This document shows positions 46,270-59,475 of a stretch of 64,000 bases of DNA, in pieces (within the stretch, counting starts at the first letter, position 1; every line of letters begins with the position of its first letter). Below the pieces are notes generated by a model, which worked only from the letters and a program-made list of their open reading frames with translations, did no database searches and had not been told where the DNA came from. The DNA comes from Limnoperna fortunei. Taxonomy: Eukaryota; Mollusca; Bivalvia; Mytilida; Modiolidae. The stretch spans positions 42,983,222-43,047,221 of the forward strand of contig OX104117.1 in the NCBI GenBank assembly GCA_944474755.1. Direction: 5' to 3'. A program made the position numbers and the translations under genes.

Positions 46270-47178
46270 TTGATCTAGTGATCACTGATACACCCGCTTT
46301 TGTAAAAATTTCTAAAGTTTTTCGTGGACTGTGACCTTGAAATTTGACAGATTTCCCCCAAAAGCGATAGGCTTCTTACCAACATAATATATAATAATAT
46401 CCAAAAGTTTCATTCAAATCAGATGCAAACTTTTTGAGTTATTGTCTGGAAACAACTTTTTTGTAAAAATTTCTAACATTTTTCATGGACTGCGACTTTG
46501 AAATTTGACCGATTTCTCACCAAATTAAAGGCATTTAACCAACATGATATATAACAAAATCAAAGTTTCATTAAATCGGATGCAAACTTTTTGAGTTTTT
46601 GTCTGAAAACAACGTTTGTGTTAAAATTCCTAACGTTTTTCATGGACTGCGAACCTTGAAATTTGACAGATTTCACCCAAAATCAATAGGCTTCTTACCA
46701 ACCTGATATATAACAATATCCCAAAGTTTCATTCAAATCTGATGTAAACTTTTTTAATTATCATCCGGAAACCAAGTTTTTGTTAAAATTCTTAACGTTT
46801 TTCGTGGACTGCGACCTTGAAATTTGACAGATTTCTCCCAAAATCGATAGGCTTCTTACCAACCATATAACAATATCCCAAAGTTTCATTCAAATCTGAT
46901 GTAAAGGTTTGGAATTATCATCCGGAAACCAAGTTTTTGTTAAAATTCCTAACGTTTTTCATGGACTGCGACCTTGAAATTTGATGGATTTCCCCCAAAA
47001 TTGGTAGGCTTCTTACCAACCTGATATATAACAATATCCCAAAGTTTCATTCAAATCGGATGTAAACTTTCTGAATTATCATCTGGAAACCAAATGTGGA
47101 CGGACGAATGGACGGACGGACAGACGGACATGAGGACCACTATATACCCCCGACTCTGTCGAGCTGGGTATAAAAACA
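46270..47178. repeat. Tandem-repeat element, about 158-bp period, five units
   Basis: Each unit has TTTTTCRTGGACTGYGACCTT, GAAATTTGACAGATTT, TAGGCTTCTTACCAACAT and CAAAGTTTCATTCAAATC. It closes with a (GACG)n-like run (GACGGACGGACAGACGGACA) and CCCCGACTCTGTCGAGCTGG. It lies in the last intron of the recombinase-like gene. Two diverged relatives of the closing part follow at about 47420-47510. Confidence 0.75.
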
Positions 47179-47189
47179 AAAAATAGGGC

Positions 47190-48880
47190 ATTGAATAGGA
47201 CATCAAATTGCATTGTTTTTAATAGTCATGAACACATTTAACAAATCAGCCTATAGAAACAGCTGAGCATCTCACAAGACAATTTTTACCTTGACCTTGG
47301 ACCTAATGATCTCCCCTTAATGATATCAGAGGTCAATAAAAATCATTCATGCACATCTACATATAATGTACTTCATTTATGCTGAGTTTCATCAAATTTC
47401 ATTACGTTGTTTAGGAGAGTTGCACTTACAAGGGATGTGGACAGACGGACAGTCAGGGTGATTCCTATATACATGTACCCCCAAAAACAAGTTTGTGGGG
47501 GTATAAAAACTACAAATGGTACTGGGTACTGTGCCGAAAATTCAACTTGATCTTTACTAGTATGTTATAGTACTTAACAGCTGTGTAAAGTTTTAATAAA
47601 ATCTGTTGACATTTTTTCAAGTTGGTTAACCAAAAAAAAATGTTAATTGGCCCAAGGTGATACTAAAAATTCCATCCTGCTGAAGATCAAACTTGATCTT
47701 CATTTTATACTACTTATTAGCTGTTCAAAGTTTAAACAAAATCTGTTGACACTTTTTTAAGTTATGATCTATAAACCACAAGGCATAGACAGACCAACAC
47801 TCATATCTACATTGTATACAGAGGTTATAAAAAGTAGAAAAATTTTCAGATTTGACCCCTTTTAAGTTAAAACATAAATAATGGAAAAATTCTGGAAACA
47901 TGCTGATGGGAACATAAAAACAAAATGCAACCGAATTATATAATAGTCTTTAGTTCATATGCTAGTATACAAAAAAGTCAGCCACAATTTTCCAAATTAA
48001 GGCCATTATCAATCCCAATCTTTATATTGTCCTAAGAACCACATGCAATTTGATAAGAATATATCAACAAGATAACAATTTAGAAATAAACAACATTTAC
48101 TAGTATGACCATAAGACAAAACTTGTCTGGACATCCAAGAATTAACTAAGAATGTTGAAAACAAATGATCAGCCCCCCCTTTTTTTACCAGTGATTTCTG
48201 GAAAACTATAGAATAAACAATTTGTTGCATCACTTCCAAAAAACAATTTTCCAAGGAATCCTCTAAAATCAATTTGATAAAAATAGAAAGAAATCCCATA
48301 AGGTTCCTTCTATTTAAAAAACAAGTCTTGAAGATGAAAAATATTAACATGTATGTTAATTATTGCAAAAACTAATCAAAGGAAAAAATGCCCCCCCTCC
48401 CCCCCAAACCAATATGGTATAAAAAAAAAACTAAAAAAAATTATACAATTTTTAAATGATAAAAGCATATATGAAGGCATATGTCCTTAGGAACATCATT
48501 AAAAAAACTGCAAAACGATAAGATTTGGGATGCTTTGACACACTTTACTAGACAAACGTTAAAGAAGTTCTAATGGTATATCAACTGGCATATGTTCCTG
48601 GAATTATTCCAACCAAATCAACCCCCTCCCCCCTCTAAAAAATCACAACTGAATCGTCTGCTCGAGATCAAAATGCAGAGTATGGAAACAAAGCTGATAC
48701 AGACATATGACAACAACTACGTCTGCTGACAAATTACAAACGACTGAAGTCCACATTTGACCAATCCTATAATGCTTGCTTCTGCAGGGTCCACAAAATA
48801 TGATGGAACCATGTTTTATTTTTTGTCATCAGTGACTTTCATACAAACTATTTTGGGGAAAAATAGGTCATAAATTAAAT
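47190..48880. other. Intronic, old repeat remnants only
   Basis: A GGACAGACGGACAGTC stretch near 47440 and two similar AATCTGTTGACA-containing segments near 47600 and 47740 are decayed repeats. No exon recognised. Confidence 0.45.
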
Positions 48881-48888
48881 GTACTTAC

Positions 48889-49837
48889 CGCAAATGATAA
48901 TGTTCTGATACTCTCACCAAACCAAACTGGACTGAGTTGTTAAGCCATAGGGTGTTTAACAAAGATCGTGGCGTTTTCCACCCAAGAACGTTCTTGTTAT
49001 AAAGCATGTCAATGTCCTCATCTGTAAGGGGCTGTGCCCTTCTTGGATTGTTTCCCTTTCCTTGCTCTACGAGCCACTTCTCTTTCAATCTCACAGCCTC
49101 CCTTGTTTGCATGAAAGCTCCATCTTTCACTCCAAAGATAGAATGCCCATATTTTTTTTCTTTCAATTTTCTGTCAACACTTCTAATTATTGAACAATAG
49201 GACCTATGCCCATATTCACTTCCATCATTTTTTTTCAATGTCAGAATAAAGTCAGCCAGCAATGGGTCCAACTCATTAGGAGGAATCAAGTGAATTTCCC
49301 TTTCTTCATTCTGATAACGTAAACATCTGACAACAAAGGCTATATCACATTCAGTGTGTCTTTTTGTGTTTTCACTTTTTTGGTCAACACTGAACTGTTC
49401 ATTTTCTGACGTATCTATTACACATTCTAGAGGAATTTTATTTTTCTTTACTCTCATAGCCTGCCTTGTCAGTTTGAATTCTCCTCTTTTCATTCCAATT
49501 ATAGAATGCCCATATTTTGTTTCTTTTAATTTTCTGTCAACACTACTAATAATTGACCGCAAGAAGTTACGTTTAAATTCACTTCCATCTTTTTTCCTCA
49601 CTGTCAGAAGAAATTTAGCAAGCAGTGGGTCTAATTCCTTTGGAGGAATAAACTGAATATCTCTTTTTTCCTTCATCGACCGGAAAAATCTGGTTACAAA
49701 GGCAACACCCAAATGTTTCTCTTTCCTTGTCTCTTTGCTTTGCTGCAAAACATTTGAGTCTTGGATAACATCTTTTTGCATATCCATTGCACTGACATTA
49801 GATTCATCCAAAAGCTTATTCTGTGCTGCATCATCAT
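48889..49837 (-). CDS. Exon with duplicated core-binding-like domains
   Basis: Acceptor ACATTTTAG and donor CG|GTAAGT bound the exon. After an acidic start come two copies of one domain of about 95 residues. Each has IPPxELDPLLAxFxLT, KKxDGSE, SIxxSVDRKLKExxYGHSI and an F-x-x-TRxA ending, the form of the core-binding region of Crypton-type recombinases, which normally occurs once. Next are PLTDEDIDMLYNKNVLGW and the start of the catalytic domain, FGLVRVSEHYHLR. Relatives have FGLRGxxEH; here Val takes the place of the catalytic Arg or is inserted before it. The frame is also open further upstream, so a start within it is possible. Confidence 0.8.
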
Positions 49838-50300
49838 CTAAAATGTTAATGTGCATAAACATGTTATTTAGGTCCTGACCAATTAGATCACTTTCAATTC
49901 TTAAATGGTTTTAGATAAAATTGTGGCACTTCCTGACTGGAACTTGACAATTGCCTAGTGGTTTTAAGACCAATCTTTGGTGTAATATTTGGGGGTTTTC
50001 AGTCAAATTTAAGTAATATTTAGCATAAAACGTATTTAGTTTTCTTTACTTCATTCATTTTGTCAATTGGTAGTGAAAAGAGCAACAAAAAAAATATTAA
50101 TTTACAATAATTACATTAATTACGTTTCTGTTTCTCCAACTTTGAAGGAAACAATTGTGAAAACAAAAGCTTTGAAGAGCTTGAAGCACTTACATGGACA
50201 GTACAAAACTTCAATAAATAATTCTGATAATTTTGTTTTTAAATACATGCTCAACTGGCTTAGTGGTTTCTGATAAGAACAAGTGTGGACACAGAAAAAA

Positions 50301-51386
50301 GTCTCGCCTGCATTCCGCATCAGTAACAAAAATAAATTTCGTCATAAGCATTACGTAAATAGCATTAAATATCAGCAGCGGCCTGTATACAAAATATTGT
50401 CACCATACCCTGCATAGTTACAGGGGAACAGCCGTAACCCAAAAACTTTAACGTAGTCGCTGGACCGTGAAATTGAGGTCAAGGTCAGGTGACACCTACC
50501 AGACAGTCATGTACTAGTCATCAGCAACCTATACACCAAATATTGTCATCCTACCATGTGTAGTTACAGAGGAACTGTCGTAACCCAAAAACTTTAACGT
50601 AGTCCCTGGACCATGAAATTGAGGTCAAGGTCAGGTGACACCTACCAGAGTCATGTACTAGTCATATGCAACCTATACACCAAATATTGTCATCCTACCA
50701 TGCGTAGTTACAGAGGAACTGTCGTAACCCAAAAACATTAACGTAGTTGCTGGACGGTGAAATTGAGGTCAAGGTCAGGTGACACCTACCAGACAGTCAT
50801 GTACTAGTCATCAGCAACCTATACACTAAATATTGTCATCCTACCATGCGTAGTTACAGAGGAACTGTCGTAACCCAAAAACTTTAACGTAGTCGCTGGA
50901 CCGTGAAATTGAGGTCAAGGTCAGGTGACACCTACCAGACAGTCATATACAAGTCATCAGCAACCTATACACCAAATATTGTCATCCTACCATTCGTAGT
51001 TACAGAGGAACTGTCGTAACCCAAAAACTTTAACGTAGTCGCTGGACAGTGAAATTGAGGTCAAGGTCAGGTGACACCTACCAGACAGTCATGTACTAGT
51101 CATCAGCAACCTATACACTAAATATTGTCATCCTACCATGCGTAGTTACAGAGGAACTGTTGTAACCCAAAAACTTTAACGTAGTCGCTGGACCGTGAAA
51201 TTGAGGTCAAGGTCAGGTGACAAGTGACTGACTGGGAAGTACTCATCATAAGCTACCTCTGGACCAAATTTGATGTACCTATGGCTTGGGCTTACAAAGA
51301 TATGAAGCAAGATGTCAAGTGTTTACGCCGCCGCCGGATTCCCATACATATGTCTCGCCTCCAGCGACTTTCGTCACAGGCGAGAC
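50301..51386. mobile_element. Element with 146-bp tandem repeats between GTCTCGCCTG ends
   Basis: GTCTCGCCTG at 50301 recurs inverted as CAGGCGAGAC at 51377-51386. Between them are six units of about 146 bp containing CCTATACACCAAATATTGTC, GGAACTGTCGTAACCC and TGAAATTGAGGTCAAGGTCA. The right end adds a hairpin, GTCTCGCCTCCAGCG with CAGGCGAGAC. This layout recalls the bivalve pearl/Helentron-type elements, which carry central tandem repeats; that link is from memory. It is intronic. Confidence 0.75.
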
Positions 51387-51389
51387 AAA

Positions 51390-52660
51390 AATGAAAGGTA
51401 TCAAAATCTTGTTGTCAATTGCAAAATAAAGACACAAGTTGAACCAAAGTCTTGGAACCAAAGAGCTTAGATGACCATTTGGCTTGAAGGCTTGAAGCTT
51501 AAATAGTTATGTGTATATTAGTACATAAAACCTTTAAATTACCATTTTTCATTGGATAATTTGAAGTGACTATTTTTTAACATTACTGGCCTTATCTTAA
51601 CCATGGAAGACTATACCTAGCTATACCATTTCTTTAAGATTTCCCAATGGTTCATAAATTCCTGTACTTTTTATGGTTGATCCAGCAAGAATTATGTACC
51701 CTGTTATTTCTTAAAAATATTATGGACTTTGTCACCAGAAACAATTTTCCTATAGTAACGTATGGAGAGGTATAGTTCCCTGGTGTGAAACTCAAGCACT
51801 ATACTCACCAGACAACAATATAGGAAAACAGTTCCCTTTTGAGAAGTCCATAAATAGAAGAATTATGCAAAAATTGACATACATCCTGTATTGTACATGA
51901 CTGCAGGAAAAAATAAAAACAAAATTTGGTTTTTTGCATCAATAGGTAACGGTTTGTTAACCTTTGTAATTTTTCTAGTAGTTAGTCCAGGAAAACTCAT
52001 GCATATCAACATTTTGTTTTTCATGATTAATTAAAAAGATGTGAAAAGGATTACATCAAGCTATTATGGAAAAATTATTCTATTTTCCCACTTAAGGGGC
52101 TGTAACTCTGGTACAAAAAATTGATAGCCACATTTGAGCTTAATCATATTTGCATTTAGTGGCCCAAAGGCCCCTGAATTTCAAAATATTTGATGAACAT
52201 TGACTTAAGTTTTTATTTTGAAACCAATTTTAGGATGAACATACTTTAATGATATCCCGCAAACCATGGTAGGAAAAAAGAAAACTGCACAATTTGGGTT
52301 GGCTTAATTACTTTTCACGCATATGTTCTGACCGACAATCATCACAGGAATACTGGTCAGCAAGATTTTTTAACCAACATTTTAAATATTTTGTAAACTG
52401 AAAGGATTTCTAATCTTTTTAAGTTGCTGATTGTAAGATGTAATCAGTTTATGTACTTACTGATATTAGTGAGACTAGAAAATTGGTTAATATCAATGGT
52501 CAATAGTATGTTAAGTGGAGTTAGAAAGTTGTCAGGCTAATTTGGAAAGCCAGGGCATTATCAACAGAAATAGATGGCAAAAAGTTAAAATATTTATTCT
52601 ATAAAAACCAAAATTTTGTCTTTGTTATGATATTGCAATTGGAAAATGGCAAAAGTGATG
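51390..52660. other. Intronic, nothing recognised
   Basis: AT-rich; no exon, repeat or RNA signal identified. Confidence 0.45.
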
Positions 52661-52766
52661 CTAAAACTCAGCTATGTTCTGCTATGTCTGTGACATATTC
52701 CATGTTATCCAAAGTCAATGTGCATGGTACATGTCACAGACATAGTGGAACATTGCTGAGTTTTAG
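52661..52766. repeat. Stem-loop with 36-bp arms
   Basis: CTAAAACTCAGCTATGTTCT through TATGTCTGTGACAT faces ATGTCACAGACATA through CATTGCTGAGTTTTAG, with a loop of about 33 bases. There are few mismatches. It could be a MITE or a hairpin-RNA source. Confidence 0.65.
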
Positions 52767-53127
52767 TAAAAATATTTGCTATTTTCCTTAGGCATGGGAC
52801 AAAAATATCAATTTTCATTTTTCATAATATTATGTTTGATACTGTTAAAGGATTTTTTTTCGAATTAGCCTTTTACTTGTCAGAAATGCATGAAGAAAAA
52901 TAAATCATCTCCAGAAATGTGTGTATTTTAATAGCAAGACATGTAACTTTATGAGATTTGGCCGTCAGCCAGTAGGCACTGTCAAGAAAATAAATATACA
53001 TGTACATGAATGTTTACTGAATAGCTATTTTTTTTCAATATTTACTTTATGATTTGTAAATATTTTTAAAAATAAAGTTAGGTGTGAATAATTTGACATT
53101 TTTCGCCAGAGTTGCATGTATAGTTAC

Positions 53128-53208
53128 CAGCAGATGAACTGTTACTCGGTTTTTCTATAACACAGTTATTAGTCATTTTCCTTTTCTTGTGTTTCTTCTT
53201 GGGTTGAA
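53128..53208 (-). CDS. Short exon with basic nuclear-localisation-like segment
   Basis: An 81-bp exon with a strong acceptor (TTTCTTTCTTTAG) and donor (CTG|GTAACT). It encodes QPKKKHKKRKMTNN followed by a Ser-rich end. Both ends are phase 1, which fits the exons on either side. The KKKHKKRK cluster is a plausible nuclear localisation signal. Confidence 0.6.
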
Positions 53209-54072
53209 CTAAAGAAAGAAAATAACTTTAAATAAGACACACATGTAGCATAAAGATTACCTTAATCATCATAAGTCTTTATCAAAGTTTTAGTTTAAAA
53301 AAAAAACATTAATATTGTAGAAACTAGATGAAAAGTATTTAATGCAGCTGAGAATTAAAGATGATAGTGGCAAAGTTTTTTTTAGTACAGTATGTCTGTA
53401 AGACACAAATGATGCCCCCACATGGCCAGCGACAAGAGCAGTGTGTTGCAACAGGTTGAAATTTTAAGAAAATTGAATAAAAATAAAAATCCCCCCCAAA
53501 AAACCAGGCTTTTAAACATCCTCCTATATATTAATACAGTAGCTCTTAAAATGAAGAAGATAGCCTCAAAAGACATGAACCCTTAACTCAGCTATCTGGC
53601 CTTGCAAACTGTCCAACTATCCCTAATTTTAATGAAAATTAAATGAAAATCAAAATCCTTTGGTCCTGCCACACCATCATAATGTGTTCAAATATCATAT
53701 ATAAACACTGTAGCTTCAAAGATAAAGACATGTGTCCCTATCACAGTTATATGGTCTGCGAACTGATCAAGTCCAACTATGTGTAGTTTGAAGAATATCT
53801 ATTGAAAATTAAAATCCTTTGGTCCTGCACACCTGTATCATGTGCTCAAATATAAACACTATACATAGGAAACCTTACAGTCTTCATTTGTACAAAGAAC
53901 ATTTAGACAGGTAGTTTTGTTGGAGATATCTAAATTTAAGTCAATCTGAAGGTAGAATGGGCCATGATGATTTTTTGCAATGTGTTTCCACGACATGTCT
54001 TAGAAAGGTTGCAATCCAATATAACTTGTCTAATTAGAACTAATGGACTGTCAAATGCTATTATGTCGGAAA

Positions 54073-55106
54073 TAAACTAGAGGCTCCCAGGAGCCTGTAT
54101 CGCTCACCTGAACCTGAAACCAAACAACCCTTTTATATCCAGCTTATCTTTCCTATCCTACAAGGAATTGCCCAACACTTCTGCCAAAGTCATTAATTTT
54201 GACCTTTTAAGGGAAATAACTCCTATAAGGAGGAGCTTTTGATGCTTAGAGGGATAAGGGAGGTTCACTTCAAAGTTGCTGTACCTGTTATACTTTTTTA
54301 ACTGTCAGCCAAAAACTGTCTTGAAGCCCCCCCCCCCCCTTTCTATTTTAAGCCAACATAACTATGTAGGTAGTAAGCTGTCATGATTTACACAATTTTG
54401 GTAGAGGATATCCTAAAGATGATGTGTGCAATATTTCAAATTAGTCCTTTCATTGGTTAAAGAGGAGAAGATTTTTTAAAATCAATTAAAATTGATTAAA
54501 AAAAATGTTAAAGGAGAATAACTCTTAGCCATGGTAGCCATGTTGGTTAATCAGTGGCCATGGTTAGTGCCAACTTGGTTGATGACATTTGACTGATGAT
54601 GTGTATAAAGATTTAAAGCAGCACTTTCAGTGGTTTCAGATTTTAAAAAATCAATAAAACCAGTTTAAAGGGAATTAGTTAATCAGGCAATCTTGATTCT
54701 AAAGCTATTTTTGTAGCTTTCATAGAGCAGAACAATCAAGCAATGCTAACTTTTTCAAGATTTTGAGGCAAAAATATCAAATATCACCAATTTCGACAAT
54801 TCAAGGGCAATAACTCTACAAGGAGTCATCATACAACTTTGACCCAATGGAGTGTTTTGTAGAGCTTTTGATGCTGAAGATGGAAAGTCTCTTTGGTTTT
54901 CCTGTATCTGTTATACCTTTTGAACTAAAAGCCAAAAACTGTATTTTGGTTGGTCTGAGGCCATGATTTGTGCAAACTTGGTAGAGGACATTTTACTGAT
55001 GATGTGTGCAAAGTTTCAAAGCAATCCTTTCAGTTGTTTTGGAGGAGAAGATTTTTAAAGAAAAGTTAATGACGACAACGACGGACGCCAAGTGATGGCA
55101 AGAGCT
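54073..55106 (+). repeat. Dispersed bivalve repeat, copy 2
   Basis: Same unit as at 672-2192, starting AACTAGAGGCTCCCAGGAGC and ending GACGCCAAGTGATGGCAAGA. It lacks the final terminal hairpin and abuts copy 3 head to tail. Confidence 0.85.
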
Positions 55107-55606
55107 AAACTAGAGGCTCCCAGGAGCCTGTATCGCTCACCTGAACCTGAAACCAAACAACCCTTTTTATCCAGCTTTTCTTTGCTATGAGGAATTGCCC
55201 AACACTTCTGCAAAAATCATTAATTTTGACCTTTTAAGGGAAATAACTCCTATAAGGAGAAGCTTTTGATGCTTAGAGGGAGAAGGGAGGTTCACTTCAA
55301 ATTTGCTGTACCTGTTATACTTTTTTAACTATCATTCGAAAACTCTCTTGACTCCCACCCCCCCCCCCCCCTTTTTCATTTTTTCTATTTAAAGCCAACG
55401 TAGCTATGTAGGTAGTCAGGTGTCATGATTTGCACAATTTTGGTAGAGGACGTCCTAAAGATGATGTGTGCAATGTTTCAAAGCAGTCCTTTCATTGGTT
55501 AAAGAGGAGAAGATTTTTTAAAATCAAGTAAAATATATTAAAAAAATGTTCAAGGAGAATAATTCCTAAACGGTTCATCAGAAAATCTTGACCGTAAGTC
55601 ATTTTT

Positions 55607-55757
55607 ATTACAATAAATACGTTACCATCATAAATTTAGATATTTTCCCTATTCGCAGCTTGTGAACCGGAAACACAAACAAATACCCTTTGAGACAACC
55701 CCCATTCCCACCTGGCGCATGTGCAACCATAATCTCCATCATTTTTTCCGGTTCTTT
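55607..55757 (+). repeat. DIRS left inverted terminal repeat
   Basis: It begins ATTACAATAAATACGTTACC and shares ATATTTTCCCTATTCGCAGC and CACCTGGCGCATGTGCAACC with the inverted right copy. Confidence 0.85.
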
Positions 55758-57199
55758 GAACCAAGCAGCACGTGAATTATTTTGTTGACGGTCCAAAGCC
55801 TGTTACATAGGAAACTTATTTTTTAAGAAATTGTGTTTATTATTGGAGTGAAAACTGTAATATTATTACTTTTGTTTCATTTTGTTACTTTGTTCAGGTT
55901 GCACATGAACAAAGTCAAAGTCTCGACTTACGTCTATACAGTACACTTACTCTATCAATCTACACGGCGGACGGTTATCCCTTTAGCTTTCTATTATTAC
56001 ATAGGAAGAGTTTTGGGATAAATGTTGCATAGTTAAAACGAAACGTCTTCGAACCAACAGACATTAGTATGTTTGTTTCCGGTAAAACGTGTTTGTTTCC
56101 GGTTGCGGTTCTTTATTTACGTAAAGAACTTCCATTTCCGTTAGAAAATATTTTTGTTTTCTTCTGTCTGGTAAAGTTACCAGACTGAAGTTCATGTAAG
56201 TATTACACTTCTCAATCACTACATAAAACATTTATTGTTTTCTTTGGTCGGGTAAAGTTACCGGACTGATTTCATGTAAGTAATTTTACATTTCCACTTA
56301 GCCTACCATGTGCTGTCGGAGGCAAACAGTTTACACGTACAATGTCAATGGTTGACACTGTGGTAAGGTCTGTGTGGTATAAATTTTTTCCCATTGGCAT
56401 GAGGAATAATTCTTTTGCCAGGGTAACCTACTTTGTTTCAGGGCCATTATTTGAATTTATTTTGTTTTTAAATTTAATAGTGGTATGTTATAATAAAATA
56501 ATTATAAGTATTGATAATATAATTATTTGTTATAAATTTATTAATCAATTTAATAATTATATGAAATAATATATTGGTAGGTATTTTGATCTTTCCCTTC
56601 CTAATGGTTGGTTTCATCTCTAGTCCTTCCCAGGTAAGTATTTAACCAGAGGATATCAATATCCATGGTTTTCTTTTTGGGAAGGATAAAGCTTATTTGG
56701 CTTTATAAGGTTTGAAATCATTTGATTCCTTCTCAAAGTCTTGCTTTCAGTCAGGAAAATCTCATGACTGTTGTCCTCAGTTTCTACATATGGCTGAACA
56801 TTGTATGGCAGCTAGTAGTAATTGACTGAAGGACAAAGGTGAGTAATTCTTTGAGTTTTCTGGTCACATTTTCTGCAAGTTAATGGTAAGCTAAGGGCCT
56901 CGCTTATATTTTTGTTAGGAACCCTTGCTTACTTTTCATTCTCCGAGATTTTGTAAATACTCAGTCTTGGATGTCTTGCATATTTCTAGGGAAGAGATTT
57001 TTTCTGTTGATCATTGATCTTAATGGACTCTGTCATATAATTGGCTTTGACGTTTGTCCTCTGTGCTCCTTATTGCAAGTTGATGGTAGTCTAGGGGCCT
57101 TACAGTGTCTGTTGTTTGGCACCCTTCTATTTATCAAGAGATTTGAGAATTTTGATAATCCTCCGTCTCTAGGCTTGTAGGAGTTCTTGTTATGACTAG

Positions 57200-58420
57200 G
57201 GTTCAGTACCTAGTTCCTATTGTGGAAAGAGGTCAGCTAATCCTAGTTCTACTTTTTGGGTTTCCTTGGTAAACTTCAAATAGAAGGAAACAAGGTCCAC
57301 CCAATGAAGTCTTGTGTTGTTTCTTAGGATGGTAGGAGAAAATTGTCCACTTCTAAGTGAGTCATGTTCCTCCTCTAGCATTCCTCAGGGTTCAGTACCT
57401 AGTTCCTATTGTGGAAAGAGGTCAGCTAATCCTAGTTCTACTTTTTGGGTTTCCTTGGTAAACTTCAAATAGAAGGAAACAAGGTCCACCCAATGAAGTC
57501 TTGTGTTGTTTCTTGGGATGGTAGGAGAAAATTGTCCACTTCTAAGTGAGTCATGTTCCTCCTCTAGCATTCCTCAGGGTTCAGTACCTAGTTCCTATTG
57601 TGGAAAGAGGTCAGCTAATCCTAGTTCTACTTTTTGGGTTTCCTTGGTAAACTTCAAATAGAAGGAAACAAAGTCCACCCAATGAAGTCTTGGTTGTTTC
57701 TTGGGATGGTAGGAGAAAATTTTCCACTTCTGAGTCATGTTCCTCCTCTAGCATTCCTCGGGGTTCAGTACCTAGTTCCTATTGTGGAAATAGGTCAGCT
57801 AATCCTAGTTCTTCTTTTTGGGTTTCCTTGGTAAACTTCAAATAGAAGGAAACAAGGTCCACCCAATGATGAAGTCTTGTGTTTCTTTGGATGGTAGGAG
57901 AAAATTTTCCACTTTCAAGTGAGTCATGTTCCTCCTCTGCCATTTCTCAGGGTTCGGTACCTCGTTCTTATTGGAAAGAGGTCAGCTAACCCTACTTCTT
58001 CTGTTTGGGTTCCCTTGGTAAACTTCAAATAGAAGGAAACAAGGTCCACCAAATGGTGAAGTCTTATTTTGTTTCTTTGGATAGGAGAAGAAAATTGTCC
58101 ACTTCTTAGTGAGTCATGTTCCTCCTCTGCCATTTCTAAAGGTTTCAGTACCTCGTTCCTAATGTGGAAAGAGGTCAACTAATCCTAGTTCTTCTCTTTG
58201 GGTCCCCTTGGTAAACTTCAAATAGAAGGAAACAAGGTCCACCCAGTGGTGAAGCCTTTTATTGTTTCTTTAGATGGTAGGAGAAATCTGTCCACTTCTC
58301 AGTGAGTCATGTTCCTCCTCTGTCTTTTCTCAGGGTTCAGTACCTCATTCCTTTTGTGGAAAGAGGTCAGCTAATCCTGCTTCTTCTTCAGTTTGGTAAA
58401 CTTCGTTAAGGACTAAACAA
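57200..58420. repeat. Tandem repeat inside the DIRS element, about 183-bp period
   Basis: About seven units with CAGGGTTCAGTACCTAGTTC, GTGGAAAGAGGTCAGCTAAT, TTTGGGTTTCCTTGGTAAAC and GAGTCATGTTCCTCCTCT. The first units are almost identical and later ones diverge. Expansion occurred after the element inserted or within its gag region. Confidence 0.8.
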
Positions 58421-59076
58421 GGAATATGCAATGGGGACGTTGTATGTTCAGTCTGTTCTTTGGATAGTAGGAGAAACTTGTCCACTTTTCAGTGAGTCAT
58501 GTTCCTTCTTTGCCTATCCTCGGTTTTCAATATCTCATTCTCTTTTTGGGAAAGAGATAGTGATTCCTACTTCTTCTGTTTGAGTTCCTTTGGACAATCT
58601 TCATACAGAAGTTTTCGAGGTTCACCCATTGCTGAAGTTTTTAATCTGCAATCTATTTTATATTAAGAGGAATATGTCCACATCTTGGTGAGTCACTTTC
58701 CTCTTCTGCCAATCCCTGGGGTTCAGTACCTCCTTTTTTGGTATAGAAAGGTTAACTGTTCCTAGTTTTTCTCGATCTTCATCTACTGGCATTAAGCCCT
58801 TAGTTGTGAAGTGTGAGATACCTTGGAAATTATGTGCCCCTCCTTCAGTACTATCCCATTGGAATAGGTCTGGTTTACCACTCCTCTTCCTGGGTTTTAG
58901 GGGGGGGGGCAGGTTGTCCCACTTTCTCCCTTAGTGGAAACTAGTTAGGAAGACTATTTGTTTCTATCAGTACTATGGAGGGCACAGGAACTATTTTTTC
59001 TGTCTTTAGTTCCTCTGTTTTCTTCCAAGACAGAAGATTCTTTCTAGAATCAACTGTTTTAGGATAATATTGGGAT

Positions 59077-59475
59077 TTGGCATCAAAAAGGTGTGTTGTA
59101 GTACTAAGTTCCACCAATCTCTGCAGGTTTTTTATTCCCTTCAGTTTTGGTTCTCAAAACAATGAGAAGATGAGACCTATTCTGGACCTTTTGGTCCTGA
59201 ATCAGGTTTATCGGATTATCTTTTCTCCCTGGGTTGTGGACTGTTTCAAACCTGTATTGCTGTATCAGTTTTGCTCAGTTTTTGCAAGACTTTCAGACTT
59301 TGGTGGTTCTTCTGCACACCTAGTTTATTCAGGTTCACTGTTTCTTATAGTCATGTACAGTACCACTGTAGTGACTTATTATAAGAATCAACGTTTGAAC
59401 TTTTTCTCCTTTGTAGGGAAAGATCTTTTTTGCAAGAGTATTGGACAGTCCACAGGAGTCCTTCTAAGACTCTAA
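59077..59475 (+). pseudogene. DIRS reverse-transcriptase relic
   Basis: A plus-strand reading includes FGSQNNEKMRPILDLLVLNQ, close to the DIRS RT motif KxxGxMRPILDLRxLN. The rest of the domain, including the catalytic YxDD, is not recognisable in one frame. Confidence 0.6.

Noticed and set aside
50370..51230. CRISPR-like regular repeats
   Set aside because: Units of 146 bp are contiguous with no unique spacers, in a eukaryotic intron.
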